Below are positions 37,603-49,646 of a DNA stretch of 64,000 nucleotides, piece after piece. The stretch covers positions 62,001 to 126,000 of the forward strand of contig VZSF01000867.1 in the NCBI GenBank assembly GCA_013398295.1, in the 5' to 3' direction. The translations under genes were made by a program, and so were the position numbers. The first letter of the stretch is position 1; each line of letters begins with the position of its first letter. The notes under the pieces were generated by a model. The model was not told the DNA's origin, made no database searches, and saw nothing but the letters and a program-made list of their open reading frames with translations. The stretch is from Chionis minor (taxonomy: Eukaryota; Chordata; Aves; Charadriiformes; Chionididae).

Positions 37603-38921
37603 TCCTATTAATTTCTACCATTTAGTGATACAGTCATAGCCTAAGTACTGTTTTACAGATGACAATTTGAGGAAAGCGGTGCTGAAGTTCCAATTTTGAC
37701 AGATTTCTGTTCCCCTAAAAAGCAAAAAAATAACTAATTTTGATAATTTGCCCCGAAGTGATTTGGTCAAAGCTACATGGAAATTCTCTGTGCAGTCTCC
37801 CAAATCTGTGCAGGATCATTTTCTTTCTTTCAGCACTGTAATAGATAAATCGGAACCATCCCCTCCTCCTTGCCCCCCAACCCTGGGAAACATGGGTTCA
37901 ACTCTGATTAGTTAACCACTACAAATGATTCCATTGGGTTTACATCTCCTTCTGTGTGTACATCTACAGCATAAAATGTCCCACAACTTTAAAGTCCATT
38001 ACTTTTAGTAACTAAGTGATTTTTATTGACCTGAGCAGAGATAGTTTATGTAGCCTCGGCCACCCTCCTGCACTGTGGAGGCAGCTGACATACTGAAAGG
38101 CTCTTCCCAGCATCTTTCTTGAACCCCAAATAGCAAGAGGCAACCCATGGATGAAGCAAACTTCTGTAACCTGATGGCTCAGGGCATGTTCACAGGCTCT
38201 TGTGGACCTGTTGTTGTGACCATGCAACAGAGAACTGTTCCTGCCACGTTTTTTCTCCCGGGAGAGAAATACAGTTCACATTAAATGCAGCAGATTGTTA
38301 AATCCTGCAGCAAATCTGTGTGGTTTTCTACCTATGACGGTGTTATTCCAACTTCATAAGTCATCTTCATTTTAAAAAAAAAAAAAAAGCAAGCTTTTCC
38401 TTTATAAGAACACTGAAAGGGTAAACATTTTGCTTTTGAAGTGAATTAGACTCCGATGCCTAACGTAAGAGATACTAGAAAGAGAATTTTGAGGACCAGT
38501 TTTCTCCAAGGCCTTTTCATCTCTATTGTTCTCATTTAATTTTAAACACGCTGAGTAATTATGTATTACTGATGTTTTGTTAATTGTTGATGTTTTGTGA
38601 ATCATTACTTAACTTTCTGATACTTAGTTTACCAGCCAGGTACCTTTCTTTTCTTCAGTTTTGACAAAGAAAATCTTTTTTTAGTGATAAAAAAGTTGCT
38701 CTCTGAACCTTCCTTCCTCTGTGCTGTGGTTCACACCCCCTCGTGCTCTGCAATTTATCATGGTAAAGACATTATTTCTACACAGACAATATATGAAAAC
38801 ACTGGTGGCATATTGCTTTTCTGATTTTTTATATCTCGCACCACCTAGAGTATATAATATAATTTAAAATACAAAACTCTACATGTAAATTACTTTTTCA
38901 TGCTTACTAATTGGGATATAA

Positions 38922-38970
38922 ACTAAATTATGATACCAAATACTAAATTATTATTATGATACCACAAAAT
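38922..38970 (+). repeat. short imperfect tandem duplication
   Basis: A 20-base unit ACTAAATTATGATACCAAAT is followed immediately by a second copy in which ATTATT is inserted and ACCAAAT has become ACCACAAAAT. This is probably slippage in AT-rich DNA. Confidence 0.8.
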
Positions 38971-41900
38971 TAGTTTTGTAGTTTTGGTTTTAGTTTTGTG
39001 TTTGTCTGTGAGTCCTGGTGTTTGCTGGATGAATGATGTTTAGATCATTTGCCACTATATTCACTCTGGAAAAGCATAGTTGTACAAATCTGGATTGTTG
39101 GTGAAGGAAATGAAGGCTGGGACTCAACTGAGTACATTGGTTCTAACCTGAATTAGCTGTATTTACTGAGAGTATGATTCAGGACAGACATCAGCAAGAA
39201 AGCAAGTTACCCACCTTACTGAAATATTAGTAAAATAAAAGAGAGACTTATGCGATAAATGAGAATAATTTACACCCAAGCTATGCTTTGTGTACTCTCT
39301 GTATATGTTTTTACTGGAGCATATGAGTTTTCAGAGCATGAAGGTATTTTATTTTTAGGCTATTTCCAGAAAAGATGATGCTTTAAACTTAGGCTTCATG
39401 TTGGTATTGACCATGACAGACCTTGCAGATCCAAACACTTGCTGAGCCAGGCCAGGCTGAACAGCAGCTGAGCATCGATTTTAAGACACAGAACAATACT
39501 CATTTGTCTGTAAAATGGTTAGAAATGGACCTTTAATGAATCTAATCCAGGTACATGCTTTCTCTATTTAGTGCATGATGGCTTACGTTCATCTTCATTG
39601 AAGAGGAATGCATTCAAAGTCAAAAATGTTTTCAATTTTCTTGATCAAGACTGTTAAAGTCTGGTGAAATACAGTAAAGGTTAAAAAAAAAATGAGGGCA
39701 ACCCTGTCCACCCCTCCTCCCTGTTCAGCAGATACCTCTTTATTTTGCTTTCCGGAAAGCTACCTGATCTGTGCAGTGTTTTGTTTGCTACTCAGGAAAT
39801 TCGTATCTGCTCACTGGTTTACACAGAGCACGTTATACCCTGCTCAGCCCAGGGAAACCACATGCGCAAGTCCTTAGGGAGCATCATGATGGCAGAACAT
39901 ACTTCCAGACTGAAAGGACTGGAAAGGCAAACAAATACGAAGTGTATGATATATAATTGATGAAGAAGAAATCTCTAAATGTAACAGTTTCGTTCAATCA
40001 TAATAAAGTAGTCGAGGGTGTGCAGGAATTGGAATTAAAGATACATGCACTCTATTCAGCAGGCCAATATTTATTCTTCAGTCTAAGGCAGCAAGCATAA
40101 ATTAGTATTTTTGCCTAAAATCAAGGAACTGATTTAAATCTCACAAATGTGTTGGAGGGGCGTTTTTGCGGGGTTTTTTTTTCTCTTTTCTTTTTTTTTT
40201 TTTTTGTTAAAAAAAGAGCAGACCTAATTTCTGACTCTGGTATCTTTCTTTACTTTTGCAATGGAAGCAAGCTTCTGAAAGATTAGGAATAATTGCCCCA
40301 ACTTTAAATAGATTACATCAATTACTTGGAAAATCTTAAAAGAAAAGAAAGCTGCAAGATGCAGAACAGAGAAGGATGTTAGCTGCAGAACACTTGCAAA
40401 ACTTGTAAACCTTTGCAACACAAAGAAGGATAATTGTTTTTCCCCAAGGTATTCTGGAATTTGTTGGGAGTAGGTTGTGATGAAAATTGCAATGTACCAT
40501 CAACCCTCTTGAATCCATAATTCCTAGTGTCCACAAGAATTATGGAGTTGCAAACTTTCCTGTGGGACCAGACCTGAAAGGCCAGAGGGTGCTTTTGTGG
40601 GGAATGTGCTGCTGTAAATGGGTCTGAGGTTGAACAAAGGCTGCAATGTGCAAGATCTCCAAATAGTTCTAGATGCCTGTGCTTAACCAACTAAATCCCA
40701 CCTTAAATTTTTAGCTCATTCTAGCATAGGGAGGTGTGAGGGGCTTTTAATTTCACCTGAGTATTAAAGCCTTTGAAGTGCTCCATGGTGCTCCTGCAGC
40801 CCAGGAGTACACTTCTGCAGGACCCTTGGGTTTCTGTGGCTCAGCTTGGTGGGCAGGGGAGGAGGAGGGAGTCTTCAAGAAAGCTAGGAAAGAAAACAGT
40901 CAGGGTTTGTATTTCTTACTCTGGTACGGTCTGCTGCATTTTGGGAGGTTGTTGGAAGGCTGAAATGTTTCTTCTAAAGTGTGATCTTTCCAGAGAGACA
41001 GCATTTATTTAGTGACTTTCTGTGTAGGTTTCATTATTTGTGTACTCTGTCATGTCAGTGGTATATGGCCAGCAAAATCCTCATTTTTATATTGTAATGT
41101 GTTTGTTTATGACATTGAGATCATTTTGCCTAAGATGAAACTATTTCTTCAGTGGGTGTCCTCACTAGATAAAAGTCTTCAGACTTTGTTTTCTGGTGAA
41201 GAAAGTGCTTAACACTCCTTCTAAAAGTAAAAGCAGTAGTATCTGAGGCTATTTAGTAACACAAACTCCTCATGTAATTGGAGTAAGCTGCTGGAGGTAG
41301 ATGTGTTGCATAATGCTACTCAGTAATGTAAGTTTTACAATGAACATGGAGATTGAGTGAACTGATATTAATGTAGTGCTTTTCCAAAGGCATTTTAGTG
41401 AAGGAGGGTGGTTATTAAGTTTTGTGTGAAAACAGCAAGGAATTCCAACTTCTGAACCTAGAAAGGAAGCGTGCAATGTCTGTGTATCTCAGCACTGTGA
41501 GTGTCTGGGGTGGAGTTTCTTACTATTTCTTCTCTAATTTACCTCATGATGTTGCTGGCATATTGCAGGACTAACTTGATACCTACACCTGTGCCCGTAA
41601 TATGGAAAAGCACTGTTTAATTGAAGGGCTAAGCATGCGTCTCTGTCAAATTGATTATCAAAACAATTATTCCTAATCAGTATTTAGCTTCAAAAGTTTG
41701 CTATATTTGTTTCTTGTTGGAAGCAGGTCTATGTAAACACGAAAGCTTCTCTGTTTTTTCCCACTGTAACACAATAAACTGTTTAACTTCCATTTTTAAC
41801 TAACAAACCAAAAAGGTCTTTACTTCTACAAAAACACCGAAGTGGGGAGGGTGAAGCCAGTGAATTCAACTTGAGTATTGCTGTGGATAGTAAGTATGCG

Positions 41901-44331
41901 TGTGGTCACAAAGACTTTGTTACTCTTGCAAGGCGATACCACGGGCAATAGCCAAGGCTGGAATTTCCAAGCTAGGGATTGTGATCCTTTGAGACTTCAA
42001 ACACTTGTGTTAGCAAGGAGGAAGTTTTGCTGGTTTTGGTAGAAAGTAGTAGCAGTAAGACCGGATATAGGCTCTATAATAAATTATGCAAATGCTTACT
42101 AGCATTGAGATAAAGATGTTTGTTCTGGTGGGGAGCAAAAGGTTGTTTTTTCAAGCATGGTATTTCCAGTGTGTTTTTCCAAGTTCCATTCAGCTAGCAG
42201 ACACAATGATTAACTGGGCACATATCAAATGGTGTAGTTTTCCAATGACATTTTCTTCCAACAGTGATAAAACGGGAATTTTTTTTTTGTGCTTAAAGTG
42301 AATATTAATATAACTGCAGAAAGATTGTATCATGGGCAATACTTACTCATTTATTAAGGTTTTTTTTTACTGTGATGTTTCTTACTATCTGTGCCATACG
42401 TCGAATGTAGTTGAATTTGAATCTTCATTTTATTTTACTGTAGATAAAATATAAACCAATATCACTTTGATTTTCTTTGTATTCATCTTATTTACCAAAG
42501 TAATAAATTATTTTTTAAGTCCAGGGGTACTTTCTGTTTTGAAGGTTCTGAAGACATGTACAAATAGAAATGTTAAAGCATTCTTTCAGAGAGAAGCCTG
42601 GTCATTAATCTCTTTTTCCTTTCATCTGTGTCACTATGTATTTGTATTAAAATAGATGTTCTTAGACTGTATCAGGAGAATAAGAAATGGCATGCAAGAT
42701 CTGCTTTCATTTTGCATGGGTTTAAGGTTAAAGGAAAATGTCCCCTATGCTTCAAAACATTCTTTGTCTTTTAAGGATGCCTGCAGCGGCTTGAGATTTT
42801 GTGGAACTTCCCTTAGTTTATAAAAAATATTTCATTGCACAAGTGGTTGCTGCCTGGAAATGGCACCTACTTACTTTGGAGCCTTCCACCACAGCGGAAA
42901 GTTTGCCTCTCTGAAGGAAGGACTGCTCAGTAGCCCTGGCTGTAACATGTTGGACCACTCTACAAAATAGTCATACCCTGTCTCTCCTTATGGCCCGAGT
43001 TGTCTCGGATATTATTTGGTATTGTGGGACAATGTTAGGAAGGGTGGGCAGTGACTTTTCTGGCACTGCCCAGAGGCTGGGTAGTGTCTTACCAGTCTGG
43101 AGATGTGGCTTTGAGCCTGCTGAGAAGGGAGGAGAATATGAACCAGAATTCATCTTCTGCTCTAGCATCTAATGATGAGCATGAAGGTAATGAAAGGCTA
43201 AGTATTGTGATTTTCCAGATATGCACTTCAATTCCTTTGTGCTTCAGTGTAGAAAGTGATTAAAATGGGCCACCATATTCTGTTTGATTACCAAAGAAAC
43301 AAATAAGTTACCCACACCCATCTGTGCATACGTGGATATAGTGTATCTATGTATACATGACCGTGTGAAGTTGGCTTGTGATTCTTCTCTCAAGCTCAGT
43401 AACTGGTTAAACTAGGCCTGATCTTTAGACAGGCAAAGAACAGCCTATGTTCTTTAAGTACGCTTACCATTGGTTTTATTCTATCAGTTGAATACAAAAC
43501 ATTGCACAAACTTTAAATCCTTCATATGATAGGAAGGACACAACCTTGCCCTTCCTGGGTGATTTTTTCTTACTCAGTTTTGGGGGAAGGAGCATATGAA
43601 ATGCTTTGTTAAAATTCTGCTCATTTAGGCTAAGTTCATTTAACCTTTCACTGGACAGCAAATGAACTGCTTCCTCTCTGTGTGCCCGTGCACATCCTTT
43701 GAAAAGGTTAGAGGCATGGTAAATCCAGGGAGGGGGATGTGTTAATATCTACAATTTCCAAGCATGCAAAAGCTTCTAAAGTTTAGAATTTTTTGTGTTT
43801 CATATCCTTTCAATACCACTGAAACCGTGATGCGCTGGTAGATTTAAAAGCTTGTTTTCAAACTTATCAATTTGGTGTTTAGCTTAAGTAGGTCAAAGTA
43901 AATGCTAGACTGAGTTGAAGGTGGGTAAACTCTATTTGCTTGCATTCAGCCTCAACTGAGAATGACATGAACCATTGCTAATTTGCTTAGACCAATAACA
44001 TAGTGAAGCAGATTATGTTCCAGAAGAGATTTCAACACACTTTATTTTTTAATGGACAAGATTTTAGCTCATTTGAAAGATACATTGTATTGAGCACAGG
44101 CTGGAAATTAAGCTCCCTACTTCTACGTAACAGTCTGCAGCTGCATTCAGAAATCTGGTCATTTTATAAGCACTAATAATTAAAATTTGCTGTCTGAGAC
44201 AGTTAGCTCAGCATTGCTCTTATCTCTAGTTTTATTAGAAAGACTTAAAAGTGAGAACATTGTCATTAAACGTTGGTTGGTGTTTTTTTTTAAATCTGCA
44301 TATATTCAGACATAATTTGCAAGAATATCCA

Positions 44332-44348
44332 TTGCATTAATAATGCAA
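44332..44348. repeat. 17-bp palindrome with octamer-like half-sites
   Basis: TTGCATTA and TAATGCAA are perfect reverse complements around a single A, and the right arm continues into AAT to give ATGCAAAT (44343-44350). Octamer and TAAT words are recognition elements of POU-homeodomain proteins, which is established knowledge. Binding here is inference. The surrounding 44150-44480 is unique, AT-rich and rich in TTAAT words. Confidence 0.75.
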
Positions 44349-46473
44349 ATCTTAATTACTTGTTAGAAAATTAATGTTACCCCTCCAAGCTACATTATTG
44401 CACAGGCTTTCTCCAGAGTAAGATTATTTGGATAACAGCCTCCTGAGGATCTCAGGTTTTGTGTTGTGTCAAATTTTTTGCAGCTATGCAGCTTACAAAC
44501 TCTTTTTTGCACAGCAAGGGTGAATAATAATCTTGACTGGCTTATTAGTAATCCTGTTTAGACACCTGTACAAATCTTATTGTTTGGAAGAGTGATTGGG
44601 CTTATGTGTATTAATAAGGCTGGAAATACATTTCTTAACTATTATATGTTGACAAACGTTTCAGTTTCTCTCTCCTTTTCTCATTAAATATATAAGAAAC
44701 ATGTCTGTGGATAAATTAACTGAGAATAAGAACCATGAAAACCTTGCTGATATTTTTAGAATTTTTTATTCTGAATTTTCACATGACATTCTCAATTCAA
44801 AAGTATAAAAATCATTGATAAATGTTAGAAATAATCTATATTTTGACATTATTAATGGCTATTTTTAAGGTGTATAACACAGTGGTATCTTGGAGCTTCT
44901 TATTAGTCTAAAAATACTTCATAGTGAAAGTATAAGGATAAAAGTACTTGAAAATAAAGCTTATACATGTTTTTGAGTCACTGGGCCTGCTAACCTTAAA
45001 TCTTTTATTTTTAAAGGCTGATGTATTCTCTAACTTTCATTATTCCAATGAATAAAAAACAAACTTTGAAGTGTTATTACATGTTTCAAACCAACAGCAA
45101 TATTATTTCCATTTGGAATATAATTACACTCAATGCCCATTACCAGAATTTGACCCAGTTCTTGGTTGGCAAAGTAACATTTAACGATGGCATGAGTATA
45201 CAGTCGGGAATATTACGCTGCAGTTGGGAAATGGACCTCCTTGGGTTGTTGAATGTATGTCAGTTTCTTGGAAAAGTTCTGATGACCTTTAAAAAATTGC
45301 TTTCTGTCAGGAAATAACCCCATAGTGTCCTCAAAGACCAGAATGAAAGAAAACCTGAATGTCCTGCAGAACACACAGACCACGTTTCTACCAACTCCGT
45401 GGACTTACTCATGAGCAGTTGATTACATAGTTCATGATCTTCAGTTCATGTTCACTTAAGTCTTTTCTGTTTGCAAAAAAAATGAAACCAGTTTAACATT
45501 TATCTCCTTTGTGACTGAAAATATCGTGCCAAAAATAATTGTAAATAAAAACTTCATTGTAGTATATTTCTGCAACCCAATTATTCATGATTTTTAGATT
45601 TACAGTTTAGAATGTCATTAATTTCTGATGGAATCTAGTGTATTCATTATGTCTTGATTACATGTAAATAATTCTAAGAATGTTGTTTTTTCCATGGAAA
45701 CAGGTTTTTTTAAGTTTAGAGTTTATTTTCTTTTACTATCCACATACACGTGTTAATTTTCATGTGAACATGCTTACCAAATACATTCTCTGATAATCAT
45801 TGCTCAGTGTTTATTTCACAACTACCTCCAAAGGAATACACAGATGCTATCTGTTCATTACAAGAATCCAGAATACTGTAGTAATTTGCTATACTTTTAG
45901 AAGGAACATGCAGTATGGTGTTCAAGAATCTATTTATCTTATTTATCTGCTTTATATACGCGCAGGGGAACCGCAGCTAGCTTTATCTAAATTTATTGTG
46001 CCTCGTATATTCTTGCTGTATTTACCCTCACAAAAAACTCTTCCAAGTTGTCAGTGGTTGTAATGTTTTAACGCACTGGGATGTCAAGGCAGAACAATTG
46101 GCCTGGGGTCACATGGGAAGAATATCCACTTCAGTCTTCCACTTCCTCAGCTGCCATCCCCACCACCACAACCGCTCTTGGGATTAACACAGCAGGAATT
46201 TTCTTGGAGGAAAGTAGGAGTCTTGGTAGCAACACTTTCCTGTGCATGGAAATGCTGGAGCTCATTGTTTCCTGTACACTGCCCTGTATCTCTAGTAGCC
46301 AAACCAAGGGATAGGCGATGAGTTTTAGATGACAGAATGAGCTTTTCTAATAATTTAAACGAGGCTTTGGAAAAGGTCTCTGTGCTGGCCTTCAAAGTTC
46401 ATTTCACTGGCCATACAGTTAGTATAATACTAAGCTGAAAAATTCAATGCAAATGGAAAAAATATGGTATATA

Positions 46474-46593
46474 TTAGTACATATAAAATATGTTAGTACA
46501 TATAAAATATATATTTATATTTTATATGTACTAACGTATAAATATATGTTAGTACATATAAAATATATTACTACATATAAAAATATGTACTAA
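46474..46593. repeat. AT-rich inverted minisatellite, 19-bp unit
   Basis: The unit TTAGTACATATAAAATATG occurs directly at 46474-46492, 46493-46511 and 46549-46567, with a diverged copy at 46568-46587. It occurs inverted at 46517-46535, and an 11-base partial inverted copy lies at 46583-46593. The arms 46492-46510 and 46517-46535 form a perfect 19-bp inverted repeat with a 6-base spacer (ATATTT). The last two copies form an 11-bp hairpin with one mismatch. This is an AT-rich palindromic cluster with strong cruciform potential. Confidence 0.95.
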
Positions 46594-49500
46594 TAAGGGA
46601 AAAGTAAGTAGAAACAAATAATCTGCATTTGAGAAATTACAATTTAAACAAATCATAAATATCTACAGTTTATTTTTGATGTGGTGGAAACTTTTCTCCC
46701 ATTTGTCTCATCTTTAAAAGCGCCAGACATATTATATCATTGCACTGAGGTAATATGAGATAATCATGATTTTCCTACTAGTGATTTAATGACACTTTTG
46801 CTGGCAAAATGTCAAATCTCCATTTAACATGAACTACTGAAATATGTAAAGCTTGGAAATTTAAAACTACAAAGAATTCTTATTAGGAGGATATTGATTT
46901 AATCTAATTCAGTTTAATTCCTTTGTAATATTTTAAAACTTAAAAGTGATGAGTTTAGAAGAGTGGGAAGTATTGCTCAGCGGTAAAAATACCAATTTTT
47001 TTAAGGTAGACCTACTAATGTCACTCACTATTCATGACCTTAAGCTTCTGCTTCACTGTGCTGTGTTTATAGGGCTTTTTTTTTTTTTTAATGCTATAGA
47101 TTTTTGGAGCACAAGAGTATATTATGACAGACTTTATTTTTATCGAGGCAGTAAAACAAAATTATGTGATAAAAAGCTGTTTAATGCTGTTATAGTCAGG
47201 GAACTAATAGTGAGAGAAATTATGTGACTGGATGACTAAACTCTTCTAAATAAAATTGTGCCCTAACATCTCTGCAGACAACATGTAATGATACAGCTTT
47301 TAAAGTGTTGAATTTGGACTGTTATACAAGCGTGGTCTGTTTCAACATCCTTGACTGAGTTTTAGTGATATCATTATCAGGTCCCAGAACTTTTTTTTGG
47401 CTTACATATGGGAAGGGTGTTAACTTACAAAGGCCGGCAATTAATACATTAATAAATAAATGCTGATGAATATGCATAATTCCTTAAATAGTTGATTCAA
47501 AATTGGAGGGCGGCTCAAATCTATATCATCCAAATGTAAAGATTTTTACATTTTTGAATTTTCTACTTTAGAAAATTAACAAATTGGATTAGGTTAAAAG
47601 ATGTGATGGCAAACTGGAAATCACTACACAGACAGGGGGATACAGTAGTTTTAGAGCATGGAAATATCTTAAACCTTCACTTTTTTTGGTATATTAGAAT
47701 ATTTTGGTGTATTCGGTATATTGTTCATAGAGAGATGAGATTTTGTCATTCAATGCACAATTATGGAAATTTGTATCCAGCTCTATTAGATGGCTTTGGA
47801 AAATGTCGACAAAATGTGGCTTTAAGAAGTGTTAAGTACTTTGGTAAAATTCCTTCCACGTCTGAGCAGAACCCTGAAGCTGGCTCTACGGAGGATGCTG
47901 GCTGCATAGCAAACCTGTTTATCTCAACCCTCTGTTTTGGTTCCCCCCCCTGCAAATGAGCAGACTCTCCTTTTCATCCCCTCCAGGAACCGCAGAATGA
48001 ACAGCCAGCCTTTCCCAAACATGGTACCCAAATAAGCTCAACAACCTGCGGTGCTGAGCTAGATTTGAAAATGTGCTTGAACAAACTCTATGGAGATTTT
48101 TCACTTTGCGAAGAGATTTCTGTAACAGATGTGTCAGGGCCTCAGAAGCTCAGAACTGCTATTTGCAATTTGATACAGTGCATTTTCAGCTGAGATTCTC
48201 TTGAGGGAGGACTTTGGTTTTAAATCGGTGCCTTTAGATCATTTGGAAGAAAATGGCAATTTTCTACTTTTTCTTTTCCTTCTTCTTCTTTTAGGAAAAT
48301 AGATTTCATCCAAACACTATAATTCAACTTTTATATAGATGAATCTCCCTCTCTGGAGAAGACCTGAAGGCAAAGAATTACCTACAGAAATCACTTTGAG
48401 GTCAAAGTCCTGGAACAACGGTTACCTTTTCCATAATAAGTGAAAATATATAATGTCCCATTGGGCATCCTGATAGCCTGAGGAGGTATAGATAAATTAA
48501 TTGCTCAATAGCAATATGCACAGAGCTTCGCTTCTTGTATTATGCCTCTGGTAGTCGTATGCACCTACATTTGCAATTTGGAAGAACTGGGAAGAGCCAA
48601 AGTTTGAATTGTTTTAGTGTCTGCCAGATGGCCATGCTAGTGATAGCCTTTTCGTGTTACATGGGACAAATGCTACCTACTTCAGTAGCTACCTTTGCAA
48701 CACAGCTCCACATCAGACCTCATTCTTTTACTTGGGGTAAAGATAGATGAAATAATGTGTGACAGTTCCGCTAGACGTACTTGTCCTTTGTAGGCTATTT
48801 CCACTTAACCAGAAGAATAATTCAGATGGTAGTTTTGGGTTAGAGACAAGAAGGAATATGAAACAATACCTGTACATCAAATCTTCCACAATCTCTGCCC
48901 AGCTGAAACTGCATCAGTCCATTCCCTCTGCCACTAGTGTTGAAGGATCACATCATTTATACATAAAGCTTTGTCAGTGCGTGTGCGAGTTAGTAGATAA
49001 AAGTGCATTAAAAATGGACTCACACTGAAAAATATTACAGTGTTTTACTTACAGTTGCATCCATAAAATGTATTTCAACTAAAAACCGTGAAGACTCTCT
49101 CCAAAAAATCCCCAAAACTGAGTTTATTGCATCAGGCTAAACTTCAAACATCAAAAAAATTAAAGTGTTTTCTGCAAGTAAAATGTACTGTGGCCAATAA
49201 AAATTTCTATATATAACCCTCACTTGGAAGTGGTGAGAACTCTCTAATAGATTAAGAGTCCTGTGGTTAATTTATTACATTTTCTTCTCCATTGAGTTAA
49301 AATATGGATAGCCCAGTGATTTCAATCAGTTTTGTACCTGCCTCTTGCAAAGCTAAATTTGGCTACTCTGGCTTGCCATTTATTTTTCTTTAATCTTACA
49401 GTAAACAACTGTGTTCTAAGATTGAAAAAGCAGTTGTACTTCATTTTATCTTTGCTACAGGGAAGAAGTGAGGAAGTTGACAGAAATCATAGAGCTATTG

Positions 49501-49604
49501 TGATAGAGGGCTTCCAACTCTGAGATTTTTGGACTGTGTTCTGAATGCTGCAACGTAGGGGAGACCACAAAGCAAGTGATGCGATGCCTTGGAGAAAACC
49601 AAAT
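46594..49604. other. unique non-coding sequence
   Basis: No gene is recognised. An 8-C run lies at 47943-47950. The 118-codon plus frame at 47603-47959 has no recognisable domain. A pyrimidine tract ending TTAG (48258-48294) resembles a splice acceptor, but the following bases hold a TGA in every reading I tried within about 60 bases or lack a donor. T runs occur near 47078-47090. Confidence 0.5.
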
Positions 49605-49646
49605 CAACCCAAACCAAACCCAACCCAACCCAACCCAACCCAACCC
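49605..49646 (+). repeat. A/C-only tract ending in (AACCC)6
   Basis: For 42 bases the plus strand contains only A and C, ending with six perfect AACCC units at 49617-49646. The minus strand is therefore (GGGTT)6, with six G triplets separated by TT. That pattern satisfies the usual G-quadruplex rule. It resembles but is not the vertebrate telomere repeat (TTAGGG), and is best called a pentanucleotide microsatellite. Confidence 0.95.

Larger units (their letters stand above)
37223..46473. other. unique AT-rich non-coding sequence
   Basis: No gene or mobile element is recognised over about 9 kb. Landmarks are an 18-bp palindrome (37585-37602), A runs near 38374-38388 and 39681-39690, and a duplicated ACTAAATTA..GATACCA unit at 38922-38970. 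There is also a T-rich tract at 40174-40205 followed at once by an A run, and a symmetric octamer-like site at 44332-44348. Bases 42980-43160 are somewhat GC-richer, with overlapping short frames on both strands but no recognisable product. Confidence 0.5.

Noticed and set aside
42980..43160. Overlapping 60-70-codon frames in a GC-richer patch
   Set aside because: Open frames on both strands over the same bases, with no domain, suggest composition and not coding. A weak 'ctgcccagag' phrase recalls CR1, but its flanks do not match.
48258..48300. Strong-looking splice acceptor (pyrimidine tract ending TTAG at 48294)
   Set aside because: No convincing open frame with a donor follows it. Such tracts are frequent in this AT-rich window.
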